Origin: DAOVRL01 sp964459805
Lineage (GTDB): Bacteria; Planctomycetota; Phycisphaerae; Sedimentisphaerales; Anaerobacaceae
Assembly: GCA_964459805.1 (NCBI GenBank)
Contig: CAYWOD010000125.1
Span: 1 to 10,485, forward strand
Reading direction: 5' to 3'
Length of the DNA stretch: 10,485 nt
The position numbers and the translations under genes are program-made. The notes below the pieces were generated by a model. The model was not told where the DNA came from and searched no databases. It was given only the letters and a program-made list of their open reading frames with translations. Numbering within the stretch: the first letter of the stretch is position 1; every line of letters starts with the position of its first letter. Of the stretch, positions 1-7,197 are shown piece after piece.

Positions 1-56
1 TTACTTGCCGATTTTTTCAACTTACCCGTGGCTGTTTTACATGCTGATTACCATCC
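1..56. other. Unassigned sequence beyond the fhs breakpoint
   Basis: After SSIIADMVG the fhs frame reads W then TAA (50-48). None of the three minus frames continues with the expected family sequence (of the type VGLKLADYHVTE). One minus frame ends in EKIGK-stop at positions 15-1, but it has an upstream in-frame TAA and is too short to assign. This could be the junction of a deletion or insertion whose other side lies outside the window. Confidence 0.4.
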
Positions 57-987
57 TACCATATCAGCGATAATAGAGCTTTGACCGATAGCAATATTCG
101 CAAAAGGCCCGGCGTGCACAAATACGGGCTGGCCTTCAATGGTCTGTAACAAATTAGGATTAACTGCCTCAACCATCCAGGCGGTCATAGCACCGTCAAC
201 TTCAAGGTCGGCAGTCGTCACCTCATTACCTTTCTTATCGTAGGCTACGACAATTTTTGCCATACGTTCTCGCAGGTCTTTCAGGTCCTTAGCAACCGCA
301 AGTATAGCCATAACTTCACTTGAGACTGTAATTTGAAAGCCCGAGTCCATTTCATAGCCGTCCATTTTCCCACCTTGGCCAATCCTGATGTTACGCAGGG
401 CCTGGGCGCAAAAATCCATCGTCTATTTCATTTGAACACTTTCGGGGTCGATATCTATTCGCCTCAGATTGCTTTTGGCCAGCCGGGCATCATCATAGTT
501 GTTTTCGTGTTGCATACGCGAAGTCAGGGCTACCATAGCTAAATTGTGTACGTTTGTGATGGAGTCTGTCTATATCACCTGTGAGTCGGATTGAGAACGG
601 CGTAAGAGGAATACACTGCGCAAGACCTCCACCAGCCGCCGAACCCTTGATATTGAACGTGGGGCCGCCACTCGGTTGACGAATTGCGCCGACAACACGC
701 TTGCCTAATTTACCAAGACCTTCAATCAGTCCGATGGCGGTGGTTGTTTTTCCCTCACCTAAGGGGGTTGGCGTAATAGCGGTAACATCGATATATTTTG
801 CGTTTGGAGTACTTCACAATCGCTCAAGTACTTTCATATAAGCGACCTTGCCCAAGTTGTGTCCTATAGGTATAAATTCATCGTTATTTAGACCCAAATC
901 GCCAGCAAGTTGAGCCAGAGACTTCATGTTTTCCTCGGCAGCTTCTGCAATCTGCCAATCCTTCATTTTTGTTGGGTCAAGTTTCAT
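57..987 (-). pseudogene. fhs: Formate-tetrahydrofolate ligase (formyl-H4folate synthetase), degraded and truncated
   Basis: An intact enzyme would make 10-formyl-H4folate from formate, ATP and H4folate as the entry to the methyl branch. A proper start survives: ATG at 987 with GAGGT 5 nt upstream, reading MKLDPTKMKDWQIAEAAEEN. Homology runs through the P-loop TPLGEGKTTT (about residues 74-83), GPTFNIKGSAAGGG and TGDID, then NLAMVALTSRMQHE, MDFCAQALRNI and VFVHAGPFANIAIGQSS. Four lesions are visible. There is an in-frame TGA at 816-814. A 4-bp duplication at 564-571 shifts the frame. A TAG at 425-423 stands where the family has Trp (MKW-MDFCAQ). Homology is lost after SSIIAD, near position 60, about residue 308 of a normal 555-580. 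The last uninterrupted piece is 419-48 (123 residues). The sequence looks AT-richer than the neighbouring genes, as expected under drift. No internal deletion is needed to align the surviving part. Confidence 0.93.
564..571. repeat. 4-bp tandem duplication causing the fhs frameshift
   Basis: The plus strand reads GTCT GTCT (AGAC AGAC on the coding strand) immediately after the codons for TGDID. Removing one copy joins TGDID directly to SITNVHNLAMVAL, the expected continuation in formate-tetrahydrofolate ligases. This identifies the duplication as the frameshifting event, consistent with replication slippage. Confidence 0.85.
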
Positions 988-1031
988 CTCTTACCTCATA
1001 TTTCACATTTCGTTCCTGCTTTTATATAAAT

Positions 1032-1050
1032 CGCAGAGCCTGTATCTGCG
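1032..1050. other. Small hairpin between acsE and the fhs remnant
   Basis: CGCAGA (1032-1037) and TCTGCG (1045-1050) form a perfect 6-bp stem with a 7-nt loop, 12 nt after the acsE stop in the transcribed direction. The following bases on the minus strand are ATTTATAT rather than a T run, so it is at best a weak terminator; it may only protect the mRNA 3' end. Confidence 0.35.
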
Positions 1051-1062
1051 AAAGTAATCGTT

Positions 1063-1890
1063 TCACGCTTTATTGATGGATGTGTAGACCTTTAAGTAGC
1101 TATCCGAATATATTTGTTTGTTCATTAGCATCTCAGCCGTCGCCACTACATTCATCAAGTCCGTGTCGAACACATCGGCGATGGCTGAATCCAGGCCGCG
1201 CGACATAGCCACAGCGAGGAACACCCGGTTTATCAGGCTCCTTTCCGAAGTTCCCTGAGAGAGATTTGACAACCCCACCGTCATGTGTGGTGCCGGCTCG
1301 GCCAGGTATTTTATCTGATCCATCGCCGCCAGAATACTGGTGGGCTGGATCTGGGCGTCTGGAACCTTGACCGGCAAAACGATCGGATCGATGAACAGCC
1401 GCTGCGCGTCGAATCCCTTTTCCATCGCCTTTGAGACGATCTCCGCGGCTATGGCGACGCGGTTGTCGGTATCCTGAGGAACACCGTTCTTGTCCATAGT
1501 CAGGGCAATAATGCTCGCTTTGGGTCCCGCCTGCTCCGCCATCTCAACGTACTTGTCGAACACCTCTTCGTCGCTTTTCCTGTTCAGCGGGGTCGAGTTC
1601 AGGATGAGCCCGTTCTCAGCGTTGACCACTTTCAGTCCCGCGGCGATAACGCCGGGCTTCTGCGAATCAAGGCACAGAGGCGTCGAGCAGGTCTCCTGGA
1701 TCGTCTCAACCAGCCACTGCATCGTCGCTTCCTGGTCCGCCGCCGCGGTGCCCACGTTCACGTCCAGATATGCAGCCCCCGCTTCGGTCTGCTTCTTTGC
1801 CAATTCCTGGATGACTTTCTTATCCTTATCGGCAATGGCCCGCTTGACATCGGTAAACATTCCGTTGAGCCGCTCTGCAATTAGTATCAT
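1063..1890 (-). CDS. acsE: 5-methyltetrahydrofolate:corrinoid iron-sulfur protein methyltransferase
   Basis: AcsE transfers the N5-methyl group of methyltetrahydrofolate to Co(I) of the AcsC/AcsD protein, joining the methyl and carbonyl branches. It is a pterin-binding TIM barrel, active as a cytoplasmic homodimer. Pterin- and catalysis-related residues are present: YLDVNVG (41-47), D75 in CLDSQ, N98 in ILNSTP, D168 in FIDP and N209 in GLSNLSQG. These correspond to D75, N96, D160 and N199 of the Moorella enzyme. The length is 275 residues against about 262, with small insertions in the middle of the barrel. The ATG start has a good GGAAGGGG ribosome site. It ends in TGA, which shows that TGA is a normal stop in this genome. 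It is the last intact gene of the cluster; the broken fhs follows after 75 nt. Confidence 0.97.
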   Translation of the reverse strand: MILIAERLNGMFTDVKRAIADKDKKVIQELAKKQTEAGAAYLDVNVGTAAADQEATMQWLVETIQETCSTPLCLDSQKPGVIAAGLKVVNAENGLILNSTPLNRKSDEEVFDKYVEMAEQAGPKASIIALTMDKNGVPQDTDNRVAIAAEIVSKAMEKGFDAQRLFIDPIVLPVKVPDAQIQPTSILAAMDQIKYLAEPAPHMTVGLSNLSQGTSERSLINRVFLAVAMSRGLDSAIADVFDTDLMNVVATAEMLMNKQIYSDSYLKVYTSINKA

Positions 1891-1946
1891 AATAAACCCC
1901 TTCCTTCAGATAACTGACCTGTTGTTGCTGTATTGGGTCTCGGGTT

Positions 1947-2912
1947 TTACCCTTGACTTTTCCACACCTGATCGATGAACTTCTTAACGGTGGCGACCGC
2001 TCTTGGATGACGCATACGAATTATATCGACCCCGGCCTGCAGCAGGCAGGTAGCGGTCGCAGCTTCCCACATCGGTCCCCGGTCGGCGACTTCTCCCCAG
2101 CCCGGCGCATCGGCCAACTTGGCCTCTTTGGCCCGCCAGGATTCGTATCCCACGTCGCAGATAACCGGCATCGCCATCATCTTATCGCCGGAAAGGGCCG
2201 CCAGTCGCTGACGCTCCTGAATCGAATAGGCATACTCTACCCCATACCCCAGAGCCCCGGTAGCCTGGAATGTTACAATCAGATCGAGAGGAAAGCCCAT
2301 ATCGGAAGCCAAAATGTTGATCTGCTTGGCGATATTGATGTCCAAAGGGGCTTCGCTGATAAGAAAATGACCGTCGGCCAGGGCAATGGCGGTCAGGGAC
2401 TTGTAATTGTCCTCTTTGATAGTGCCTATGAGGCAGTTTTCACCTTTTGCCGCACCGCTGACTTTGGGCATAACCTCGTTGTCCTTGGCGTCGTTTCCGC
2501 AGCCCCACAGCACAAGCGGTACCCCCACCGCCTTTAGCACCTCTTCGGTAACTTTAACGGCGTGGTCGGCGCCTTTATCTCCCTTGTCGGGGTGAATCCC
2601 CTCAAATTTCACACAGATCAGCTCGGCGCCGAATTCTTCAACGCATTTCTTGGCCCAGTCGCCGGGGCTGTCGAGCACGTCCTTGTAAGGATTGGCCAGG
2701 GCATCAGGCCAATCTTCGGGCTTACTGTCCAGAACATCCATAGCGACAACCGGTTTTTCACCGACATCTTCCGCGGAGCCTCCATAGACGACATTCTTCG
2801 CTCCGCCCACTGTTACCGCTACGCTTCGAGTGCCCCCGTTGTCTTTGGTTGCCCCGAGCGTTATCCGGTTCACCGAGCCGGTAAAGCTTTCTGCAACTTC
2901 AGGAACTGGCAT
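1947..2912 (-). CDS. acsD: Corrinoid iron-sulfur protein small (delta/beta) subunit
   Basis: This is the small subunit of the corrinoid iron-sulfur protein. It is a TIM-barrel protein that pairs with AcsC, helps cap the cobalamin and docks the methyltransferase AcsE. Its 321 residues agree with the usual length (about 323 in Moorella). Recognisable family segments are the N-terminal GSVNRITLGAT (about 12-22), GGTRSVAVTVGG (26-37), ELICVKFEGIHPD (about 97-109), VPLVLWGCGND (about 131-141), the LISEAPLDINIAKQIN stretch (about 184-199) and ATGALGYGVEYAYS (217-230). No metal cluster is expected. An ATG preceded by GGAGGA 7 nt upstream makes the start secure. It lies between acsF and acsE, with 56 nt to the latter, and ends in TAA. 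Confidence 0.97.
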   Translation of the reverse strand: MPVPEVAESFTGSVNRITLGATKDNGGTRSVAVTVGGAKNVVYGGSAEDVGEKPVVAMDVLDSKPEDWPDALANPYKDVLDSPGDWAKKCVEEFGAELICVKFEGIHPDKGDKGADHAVKVTEEVLKAVGVPLVLWGCGNDAKDNEVMPKVSGAAKGENCLIGTIKEDNYKSLTAIALADGHFLISEAPLDINIAKQINILASDMGFPLDLIVTFQATGALGYGVEYAYSIQERQRLAALSGDKMMAMPVICDVGYESWRAKEAKLADAPGWGEVADRGPMWEAATATCLLQAGVDIIRMRHPRAVATVKKFIDQVWKSQG

Positions 2913-2946
2913 ATTAAATCCTCCAAAAATTACTATTCATGGCTTC

Positions 2947-3768
2947 CTATTTTGAGATTTTCGTTCGTTGGTTTCCCAATTTATCTTTGAGTATTTTGCA
3001 CATCGCAGAATATGCCGGGGTGTTCTCGTCGATTTCGAAGATGCTTTTTCCCTTGACCGAAGCCTCGAACACAGATTCGTCCGGCGGTATGCACCCGAAG
3101 GTCTCAACAGCGTTCAGCGTATAGCATTTAGCGTTTAGTTTTTCCTTCCCAATCAGCTCTACACCATTACTATCCGCTATCCGCTGTCCGCTATCCGCTG
3201 TTTTGTTCCATACAACGCCGATGTCTTTTACGGATATTGGCAACTGATTGGCAAGCTCGGCGATCCTTTTGGTCGTGACGATGCCGACGGAGGTTGGCTC
3301 GGCCACGATACAAAGCAAATCAACGTTATTCGTGGTTCGCCGCGACAGGTGCTCCATACCGGCCTCGTTGTCAATAACTACATATTCGTATTGCGAGCTG
3401 AGTTTGTCCATAAACTGCCGCAGCATATTATTCGCAGCGCAGTAGCAGCCTGGCCCTTCCGGCCTGCCCATAGTCAGCAGGTCGAATCCCTTGGCCTCGG
3501 TGATTGCCTGCTGGATGCCATATTCAAAGGTCCGGAGGCGATCCGCGCCTGGATTTGTGGGCCGCTTCGTGCTGGCCTGCTCCCGAATCTCGGCAATCGT
3601 GCCGACCGATTCCACCCCTAAAGTAAGAGCCAGGCAGGAATTGGGGTCCGCATCCACGGCAAGTACGCAGCCGCTTCGTCGGCTCTCCAACAGAGACCTG
3701 ACAATCATAGAAGCCAGAGTTGTCTTGCCCGACCCGCCTTTTCCACTTATTGCGATAGTCGTTGCCAT
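2947..3768 (-). CDS. acsF: CODH/ACS nickel-insertion accessory ATPase (CooC/AcsF family)
   Basis: This is a MinD/CooC-type P-loop ATPase that supports ATP-dependent nickel insertion during maturation of acetyl-CoA synthase or CO dehydrogenase. Seen in the 273 residues are the deviant Walker A GKGGSGKTT (9-17), the switch segment VDADPN (38-43), the metal-binding C108-Y-C110 (CxC) motif typical of CooC, and VIDNEAGMEHLSRR (131-144) covering Walker B. The C-terminal conserved ETFGCIPPDESVFEAS (222-237) is also intact. The family is usually about 250 residues. The excess falls at about 190-221, a low-complexity stretch encoded by two heptanucleotide arrays that lie between the VVWNK strand and ETFGCIP. 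The gene starts 28 nt after acsV with only a weak ribosome site, so translational coupling is plausible. It ends in TAG, 34 nt before acsD. The family is certain. The AcsF label (ACS maturation rather than CODH maturation) rests on position between acsV and acsD. Confidence 0.94.
   Translation of the reverse strand: MATTIAISGKGGSGKTTLASMIVRSLLESRRSGCVLAVDADPNSCLALTLGVESVGTIAEIREQASTKRPTNPGADRLRTFEYGIQQAITEAKGFDLLTMGRPEGPGCYCAANNMLRQFMDKLSSQYEYVVIDNEAGMEHLSRRTTNNVDLLCIVAEPTSVGIVTTKRIAELANQLPISVKDIGVVWNKTADSGQRIADSNGVELIGKEKLNAKCYTLNAVETFGCIPPDESVFEASVKGKSIFEIDENTPAYSAMCKILKDKLGNQRTKISK
3109..3136. repeat. Heptanucleotide array A inside acsF (4 units)
   Basis: Four 7-bp units in plus-strand reading: AGCGTTC, AGCGTAT, AGCATTT, AGCGTTT, with a decayed fifth unit (AGTTTTT) after them. 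On the coding strand this is an AWAYGCT-like repeat. It encodes roughly LNAKCYTLNAV of the acsF product, just before its conserved ETFGCIP segment. The units are degenerate, so it is an old or diverging array. Confidence 0.8.
3170..3200. repeat. Heptanucleotide array B inside acsF (4 units plus partial)
   Basis: Four 7-bp units in plus-strand reading: CTATCCG at 3170-3176 and 3177-3183, CTGTCCG at 3184-3190, and CTATCCG at 3191-3197, then a partial CTG. On the coding strand the consensus is GCGGATA. It encodes TADSGQRIADS of the acsF product. It is separated from array A by 33 bp of non-repetitive coding sequence. Three of four units are identical. Confidence 0.9.
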
Positions 3769-3796
3769 GTCCGGTTTCTCAGTGAGTTCACTTTAG

Positions 3797-5761
3797 TCAC
3801 TTCTTCGCCGCAGCCATTACCGAAGGAAATAATGACAAATCCGTATGCGGCAGGAAACTTGCCCTGACAAATTCGTCCATATAGCCGGCATGGCTCATCA
3901 AGTCAAAATATGTCATCCTGTTGGCGATTTCTTCAGCCGTGCTCATCGCTTTTCGGCTCAGCAGCACAGTCTTTGCCCCTGCGATTGATGTATTTCCCAC
4001 GAATTTAATCCTCTCTCTGGGCACATCGGGCAGCATTCCGATAGTCACGGCCTGCCGAACATCCAGGAAGTTCCCGAATCCCCCGGCTAAGTAAACTGCA
4101 TCCAGGTCGTCGAGCTTTGTTTGGGTCGATTCCATAAGCACGCGAATGGCTGCAAATACCCCGGCCTTGGAACGGACGAGATTGTCAATATCCGCCTGCG
4201 TGATGACTATCTCGTGGTGGCTGTTATCCGTTGGGACCAGTTGGAACTGAAGACCCTCGTCGCCTTGGGTTACACCCGTTTGGCCGTTCTCTTTGAATCG
4301 GCCGGTTCGGTCTATTATTCCGTTTGTGAATAATCCCGCAAGCGTATCTAAAAGCCCTGACCCGCAGATGCCCACCGGGTGTGTATCTGCGATTGTTCTG
4401 TACTCGACGGAGCCGCCTTCAAGAATAGCCAATTTCTCAATTGCCCCGGCCCCTGCCCGCATGCCGTGTTTAACCCCGCTGCCTTCAAACGCAGGTCCCG
4501 CTGAGCTCGAAGCGCAAACCAGCCAGTCCTTATTGCCCAAAACCACCTCGCCGTTCGTCCCGATATCGGCGAAAAGCGAAATAGCTTTCTTCGTAAAGAT
4601 TCGCGTAGTAAGCACACCGGCCACGATGTCGCTGCCAATGTAGGCCGCCACACTCGGCAGGCAGTACAGCAAACCTCGCTTATTGATTTGAATCCCTACT
4701 TCGGCCGCACGAATCGGCGGCACAAAGCTCGCCGAGGCGATATATGGCTCTCTCCGAATTCGCTTCGGATCGAGATTCAGCAAAAAATGCACCATTGCCG
4801 TATTACCGGCGCATATCACCATCGTGATATCCTGCAAATCAACCTTCTTTCTCGCTGCGAGCGTTACTATCAGACTGTTAACGTCAATGACCATGCGATT
4901 CTGCATCTCGTCAAACGCATTGTTCTCTTCTGCGTAGATGATTCGCCGGATATAGTCGTCGCCGAAGTTTATCTGGCTGTTATACGTCGCTTCGGTATCT
5001 ATTGTGGCGGCATCTGTCAGGCTCACTAAGTGCGCCACCACGGTAGTTGTGCCCAGGTCAACCGCCACGGCGTAGTTCTTAGGCCGGTGGTCGCCCTCTT
5101 CGACCTCGATGAGCTCTGTACATTCACCGCGCCCGCCGATAGTAGCCGTGACCTTATACCGAGAATTCTGAAGCACCGCCGGGAGTTTTTGAAGGATACG
5201 AAAGCCCGTCTGCATAGCCGGCGCTTCCACCTGCTCCCGTATCGCCAGATATAGTCGCTCGTGGTCGGCCGTGTGATCGTGCACAGTCGGAGGCGACATC
5301 TCGACATAAACCTTCTTCACCAGCGGATCGAATTCAAATAATCCCGCTCGGACCTCCCCGGGAAGCTCGCTGAATCGGTGAGCGTCGGTGTCCATCAGGA
5401 TTTGACTTGTTTCCAAAGTGTGAGACTTTGGAACCGTGATAGTCATATCCGAAAGGACTTTGGTCTGGCAGGCGAGAACAACGTTTTCGCGTATCTCATC
5501 CTGGGTAAGCAGCGTGGTGGGTCGGCTCTGAAACTGGCCTGTGTCTATTATCACCTTGCACTTGCCGCAGTAACCGTCGCCGCCGCAGATGCTGCTTAGA
5601 TAAATGCCGGCTTTGTGCGCGGCCTCGAGAAGCACCGTACCGGACGGAACTTCGACCTTAAGCCCGCTCGGCTCAAACCGAATCAGGCATTTCTTCTCGC
5701 GAGCATCTTGTGTTTTCTTGGCCAAATCGGTTCCTTCTTCGCGCGTTCTTGCGTCCGGCAT
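3797..5761 (-). CDS. acsV: Corrinoid activation/regeneration protein (AcsV/RamA-like ferredoxin-ASKHA ATPase)
   Basis: This is a reductive activator of corrinoid proteins. It uses ATP and electrons to return inactive Co(II) in the corrinoid iron-sulfur protein to Co(I). The N-terminal ferredoxin-like domain (about 25-110) has a plant-type [2Fe-2S] motif: C59, C65, C68 and C98 (CGGDGYCGKC...LACQ). A linker region precedes the C-terminal ASKHA-fold ATPase (DUF4445 family, about 230-654). Its nucleotide-binding motifs are VDLGTTTV (about 234-241), ICAGNTAMVHF (about 316-326), ADIGTNGEV (398-406), GICGSGLLD (about 464-472) and YLAGGFGNFLD (557-567). The [2Fe-2S] cluster rather than 4Fe-4S places it with bacterial acetogen-type activators rather than methanogen RamA. 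It lies directly after acsC, its likely substrate. The ATG shown lacks a clear ribosome site, and a TTG at codon 13 may be the true start. It ends in TGA. Confidence 0.93.
   Translation of the reverse strand: MPDARTREEGTDLAKKTQDAREKKCLIRFEPSGLKVEVPSGTVLLEAAHKAGIYLSSICGGDGYCGKCKVIIDTGQFQSRPTTLLTQDEIRENVVLACQTKVLSDMTITVPKSHTLETSQILMDTDAHRFSELPGEVRAGLFEFDPLVKKVYVEMSPPTVHDHTADHERLYLAIREQVEAPAMQTGFRILQKLPAVLQNSRYKVTATIGGRGECTELIEVEEGDHRPKNYAVAVDLGTTTVVAHLVSLTDAATIDTEATYNSQINFGDDYIRRIIYAEENNAFDEMQNRMVIDVNSLIVTLAARKKVDLQDITMVICAGNTAMVHFLLNLDPKRIRREPYIASASFVPPIRAAEVGIQINKRGLLYCLPSVAAYIGSDIVAGVLTTRIFTKKAISLFADIGTNGEVVLGNKDWLVCASSSAGPAFEGSGVKHGMRAGAGAIEKLAILEGGSVEYRTIADTHPVGICGSGLLDTLAGLFTNGIIDRTGRFKENGQTGVTQGDEGLQFQLVPTDNSHHEIVITQADIDNLVRSKAGVFAAIRVLMESTQTKLDDLDAVYLAGGFGNFLDVRQAVTIGMLPDVPRERIKFVGNTSIAGAKTVLLSRKAMSTAEEIANRMTYFDLMSHAGYMDEFVRASFLPHTDLSLFPSVMAAAKK
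5723..5736 (-). promoter_or_regulatory. Ribosome binding site with alternative TTG start for the corrinoid activator gene
   Basis: On the minus strand AAGGA is followed after six bases by a TTG (codon 13 of the longest frame, 5725-5723). The upstream ATG at 5761 has no comparable purine-rich site. Starting at the TTG would give a 642-residue protein beginning just before the ferredoxin domain. The first 12 codons (charged, MPDARTREEG) have no evident role. Confidence 0.5.
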
Positions 5762-5810
5762 TTCGCGAACTGAGATGCGGTTAACAATTTATTACTCAGC
5801 AAGCCCTGTT

Positions 5811-7148
5811 CTAATTCCAGACTTCCTGCAGATATTTTGGCAGCATCGAACACTCTCTGGGCCCTACCATAACCTCCCAGTTGGTGGCTTCCTCGAGCTT
5901 GCCGCTCATCACCGCCACATAGCCGGGAATAATCAGCTTGCGGTGCTTAACCAGCTTTTCCACGTCGAACTTTGTCATCGCGTCTGCCACCGTTTTTTCG
6001 TTGAGTTTGTCACCCGAATAAGCCGTCAAGACACTCGTGCCCTCAGTGTCCACCACGAGGATATAGCTTGGCACTCTGCTGGCCTCGACGTCCGATTCGA
6101 CAGTATAATATGTCAGTGAGAAGTTCGTTGTGAACATCACTGGTGAGTTCTCGCCGGGTTCTCCGATAGCATAGACTTTCGGCTCCACCTGGACGGGTTT
6201 CTGCGGATCGGTGTAGATATTCATCACCGCCGTCAGCATGGGCAAAAGCGCCCACGGCTCAACTGTATCAACAACGACTATGCCTGAGTACTTGCAAATC
6301 AGGCTTATCGCAGCGGCTACCTGCGTGTCACTGTCGCCCTCGGTCACAAAGGATATAGTCGGGTAACCCAGAGGCCGGAAAACCTTCTTCAGTGACAATA
6401 CACGCACCCTTGAGAAGTTATACAAATGGTCCCTCTGGCTCAGACCTTCCAGACTCAGTACGATGTCTTCAACGCCTTGACCTTTAATCTTTTCGCTAAG
6501 ATCGGCAAGTGCCTCGATTGATTCGGCCTTTGCCACGAGCGGACAGCCCTTTTCCCTGGCTATCTTGGCCATTGCTTCGGCCGTATCGGGCGTTGCCGCA
6601 GCAAGCAGCGGGACGCGGTCTTTCACCTGCCCGGCCGCTGCCGCCATCGCGTCAGGCGAATCCGTCACCAAAATCAGTGCAAGCTCGCTTCCGTCCTTTG
6701 CAGCCGCGCAGGCCGAGGCAAACGGTTCCGATGAGCCGCTGTCGTTGACAACCGCCAAGGCTTTGACCCCGATCTTTGTTCCGATCCGTTCAAATTGCAG
6801 TGCGTTTACCGACTCTATGCGCTTGGTCAGCTCATCGCCGGTGAGTTTATCCGAAACCGTCGCGGCAAGGACGGTGGGGCTGTAAAATTTCTCCTCGTGC
6901 CGGAACATCACCGTCTCCTGCCCGACCTGCACCTGGTTATCTCCGCTGCCGAACAGGATCTTGCGCATTGGCGGGGCCGCGGCCGCCGCGAGTTTCTCCT
7001 TGGCTTCGTCCGAAACATCCGGGCAATCCTCTAACTTGGCGCGTTTTTGAGCGAGCGCCATAGCAAAGGCCAGACAAGTAGGCATACCGCACTTCTTGCA
7101 GTTGGTTTTCGGCAAAAGCTTGAATATTTCTAATCCTGTCAGTGCCAT
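5811..7148 (-). CDS. acsC: Corrinoid iron-sulfur protein large (gamma) subunit
   Basis: This is the large subunit of the corrinoid iron-sulfur protein, which carries the methyl group on cobalt from methyl-H4folate methyltransferase to acetyl-CoA synthase. Its 445 residues match the family length (about 446). The N-terminal 4Fe-4S domain is intact: C17, C20, C25 and C42 in a CX2CX4CX16C arrangement (NCKKCGMPTC...EDC). This cluster passes electrons to the cobalt for reductive activation. A TIM-barrel region follows, and the C-terminal part (about 320-445, including the segment TNWEVMVGP) corresponds to the cobalamin-binding domain. The start is supported by a good ribosome site, AGGAAAGGA, 6 nt upstream. 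The partner subunit AcsD is encoded three genes downstream, with two maturation genes between, as in the Moorella cluster. Confidence 0.97.
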   Translation of the reverse strand: MALTGLEIFKLLPKTNCKKCGMPTCLAFAMALAQKRAKLEDCPDVSDEAKEKLAAAAAPPMRKILFGSGDNQVQVGQETVMFRHEEKFYSPTVLAATVSDKLTGDELTKRIESVNALQFERIGTKIGVKALAVVNDSGSSEPFASACAAAKDGSELALILVTDSPDAMAAAAGQVKDRVPLLAAATPDTAEAMAKIAREKGCPLVAKAESIEALADLSEKIKGQGVEDIVLSLEGLSQRDHLYNFSRVRVLSLKKVFRPLGYPTISFVTEGDSDTQVAAAISLICKYSGIVVVDTVEPWALLPMLTAVMNIYTDPQKPVQVEPKVYAIGEPGENSPVMFTTNFSLTYYTVESDVEASRVPSYILVVDTEGTSVLTAYSGDKLNEKTVADAMTKFDVEKLVKHRKLIIPGYVAVMSGKLEEATNWEVMVGPRECSMLPKYLQEVWN

Positions 7149-7197
7149 AATATCCTTTCCTCTTATCTATATGTCACAAATTCGTAACTCAAAGTCA

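Noticed and set aside
423..425. In-frame TAG in fhs as a pyrrolysine codon
   Set aside because: The expected residue is Trp (TGG, one base away), and this gene also has a TGA stop and a frameshift; ordinary decay explains it.
333..542. A 69-codon plus-strand open frame across the fhs remnant
   Set aside because: It is antisense to the pseudogene, has no ribosome site, and shows no recognisable protein features.
814..816. In-frame TGA in fhs as a selenocysteine codon or reassigned TGA
   Set aside because: The position is a variable surface residue in the family, not a redox site. TGA is the normal stop of acsB, acsV and acsE here, and the gene has other independent lesions.
57..987. The fhs lesions as sequencing or assembly error
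   Set aside because: Two of the lesions are substitutions to stops, one is an exact 4-bp duplication, and one is a loss of homology. About 9.4 kb of adjoining frames contain no comparable error. Raw reads could still overturn this.
3109..3200. The acsF repeats as a CRISPR array or attachment site
   Set aside because: The units are 7 bp with no spacers, are fully within a coding frame, and have no integrase or cas gene nearby.
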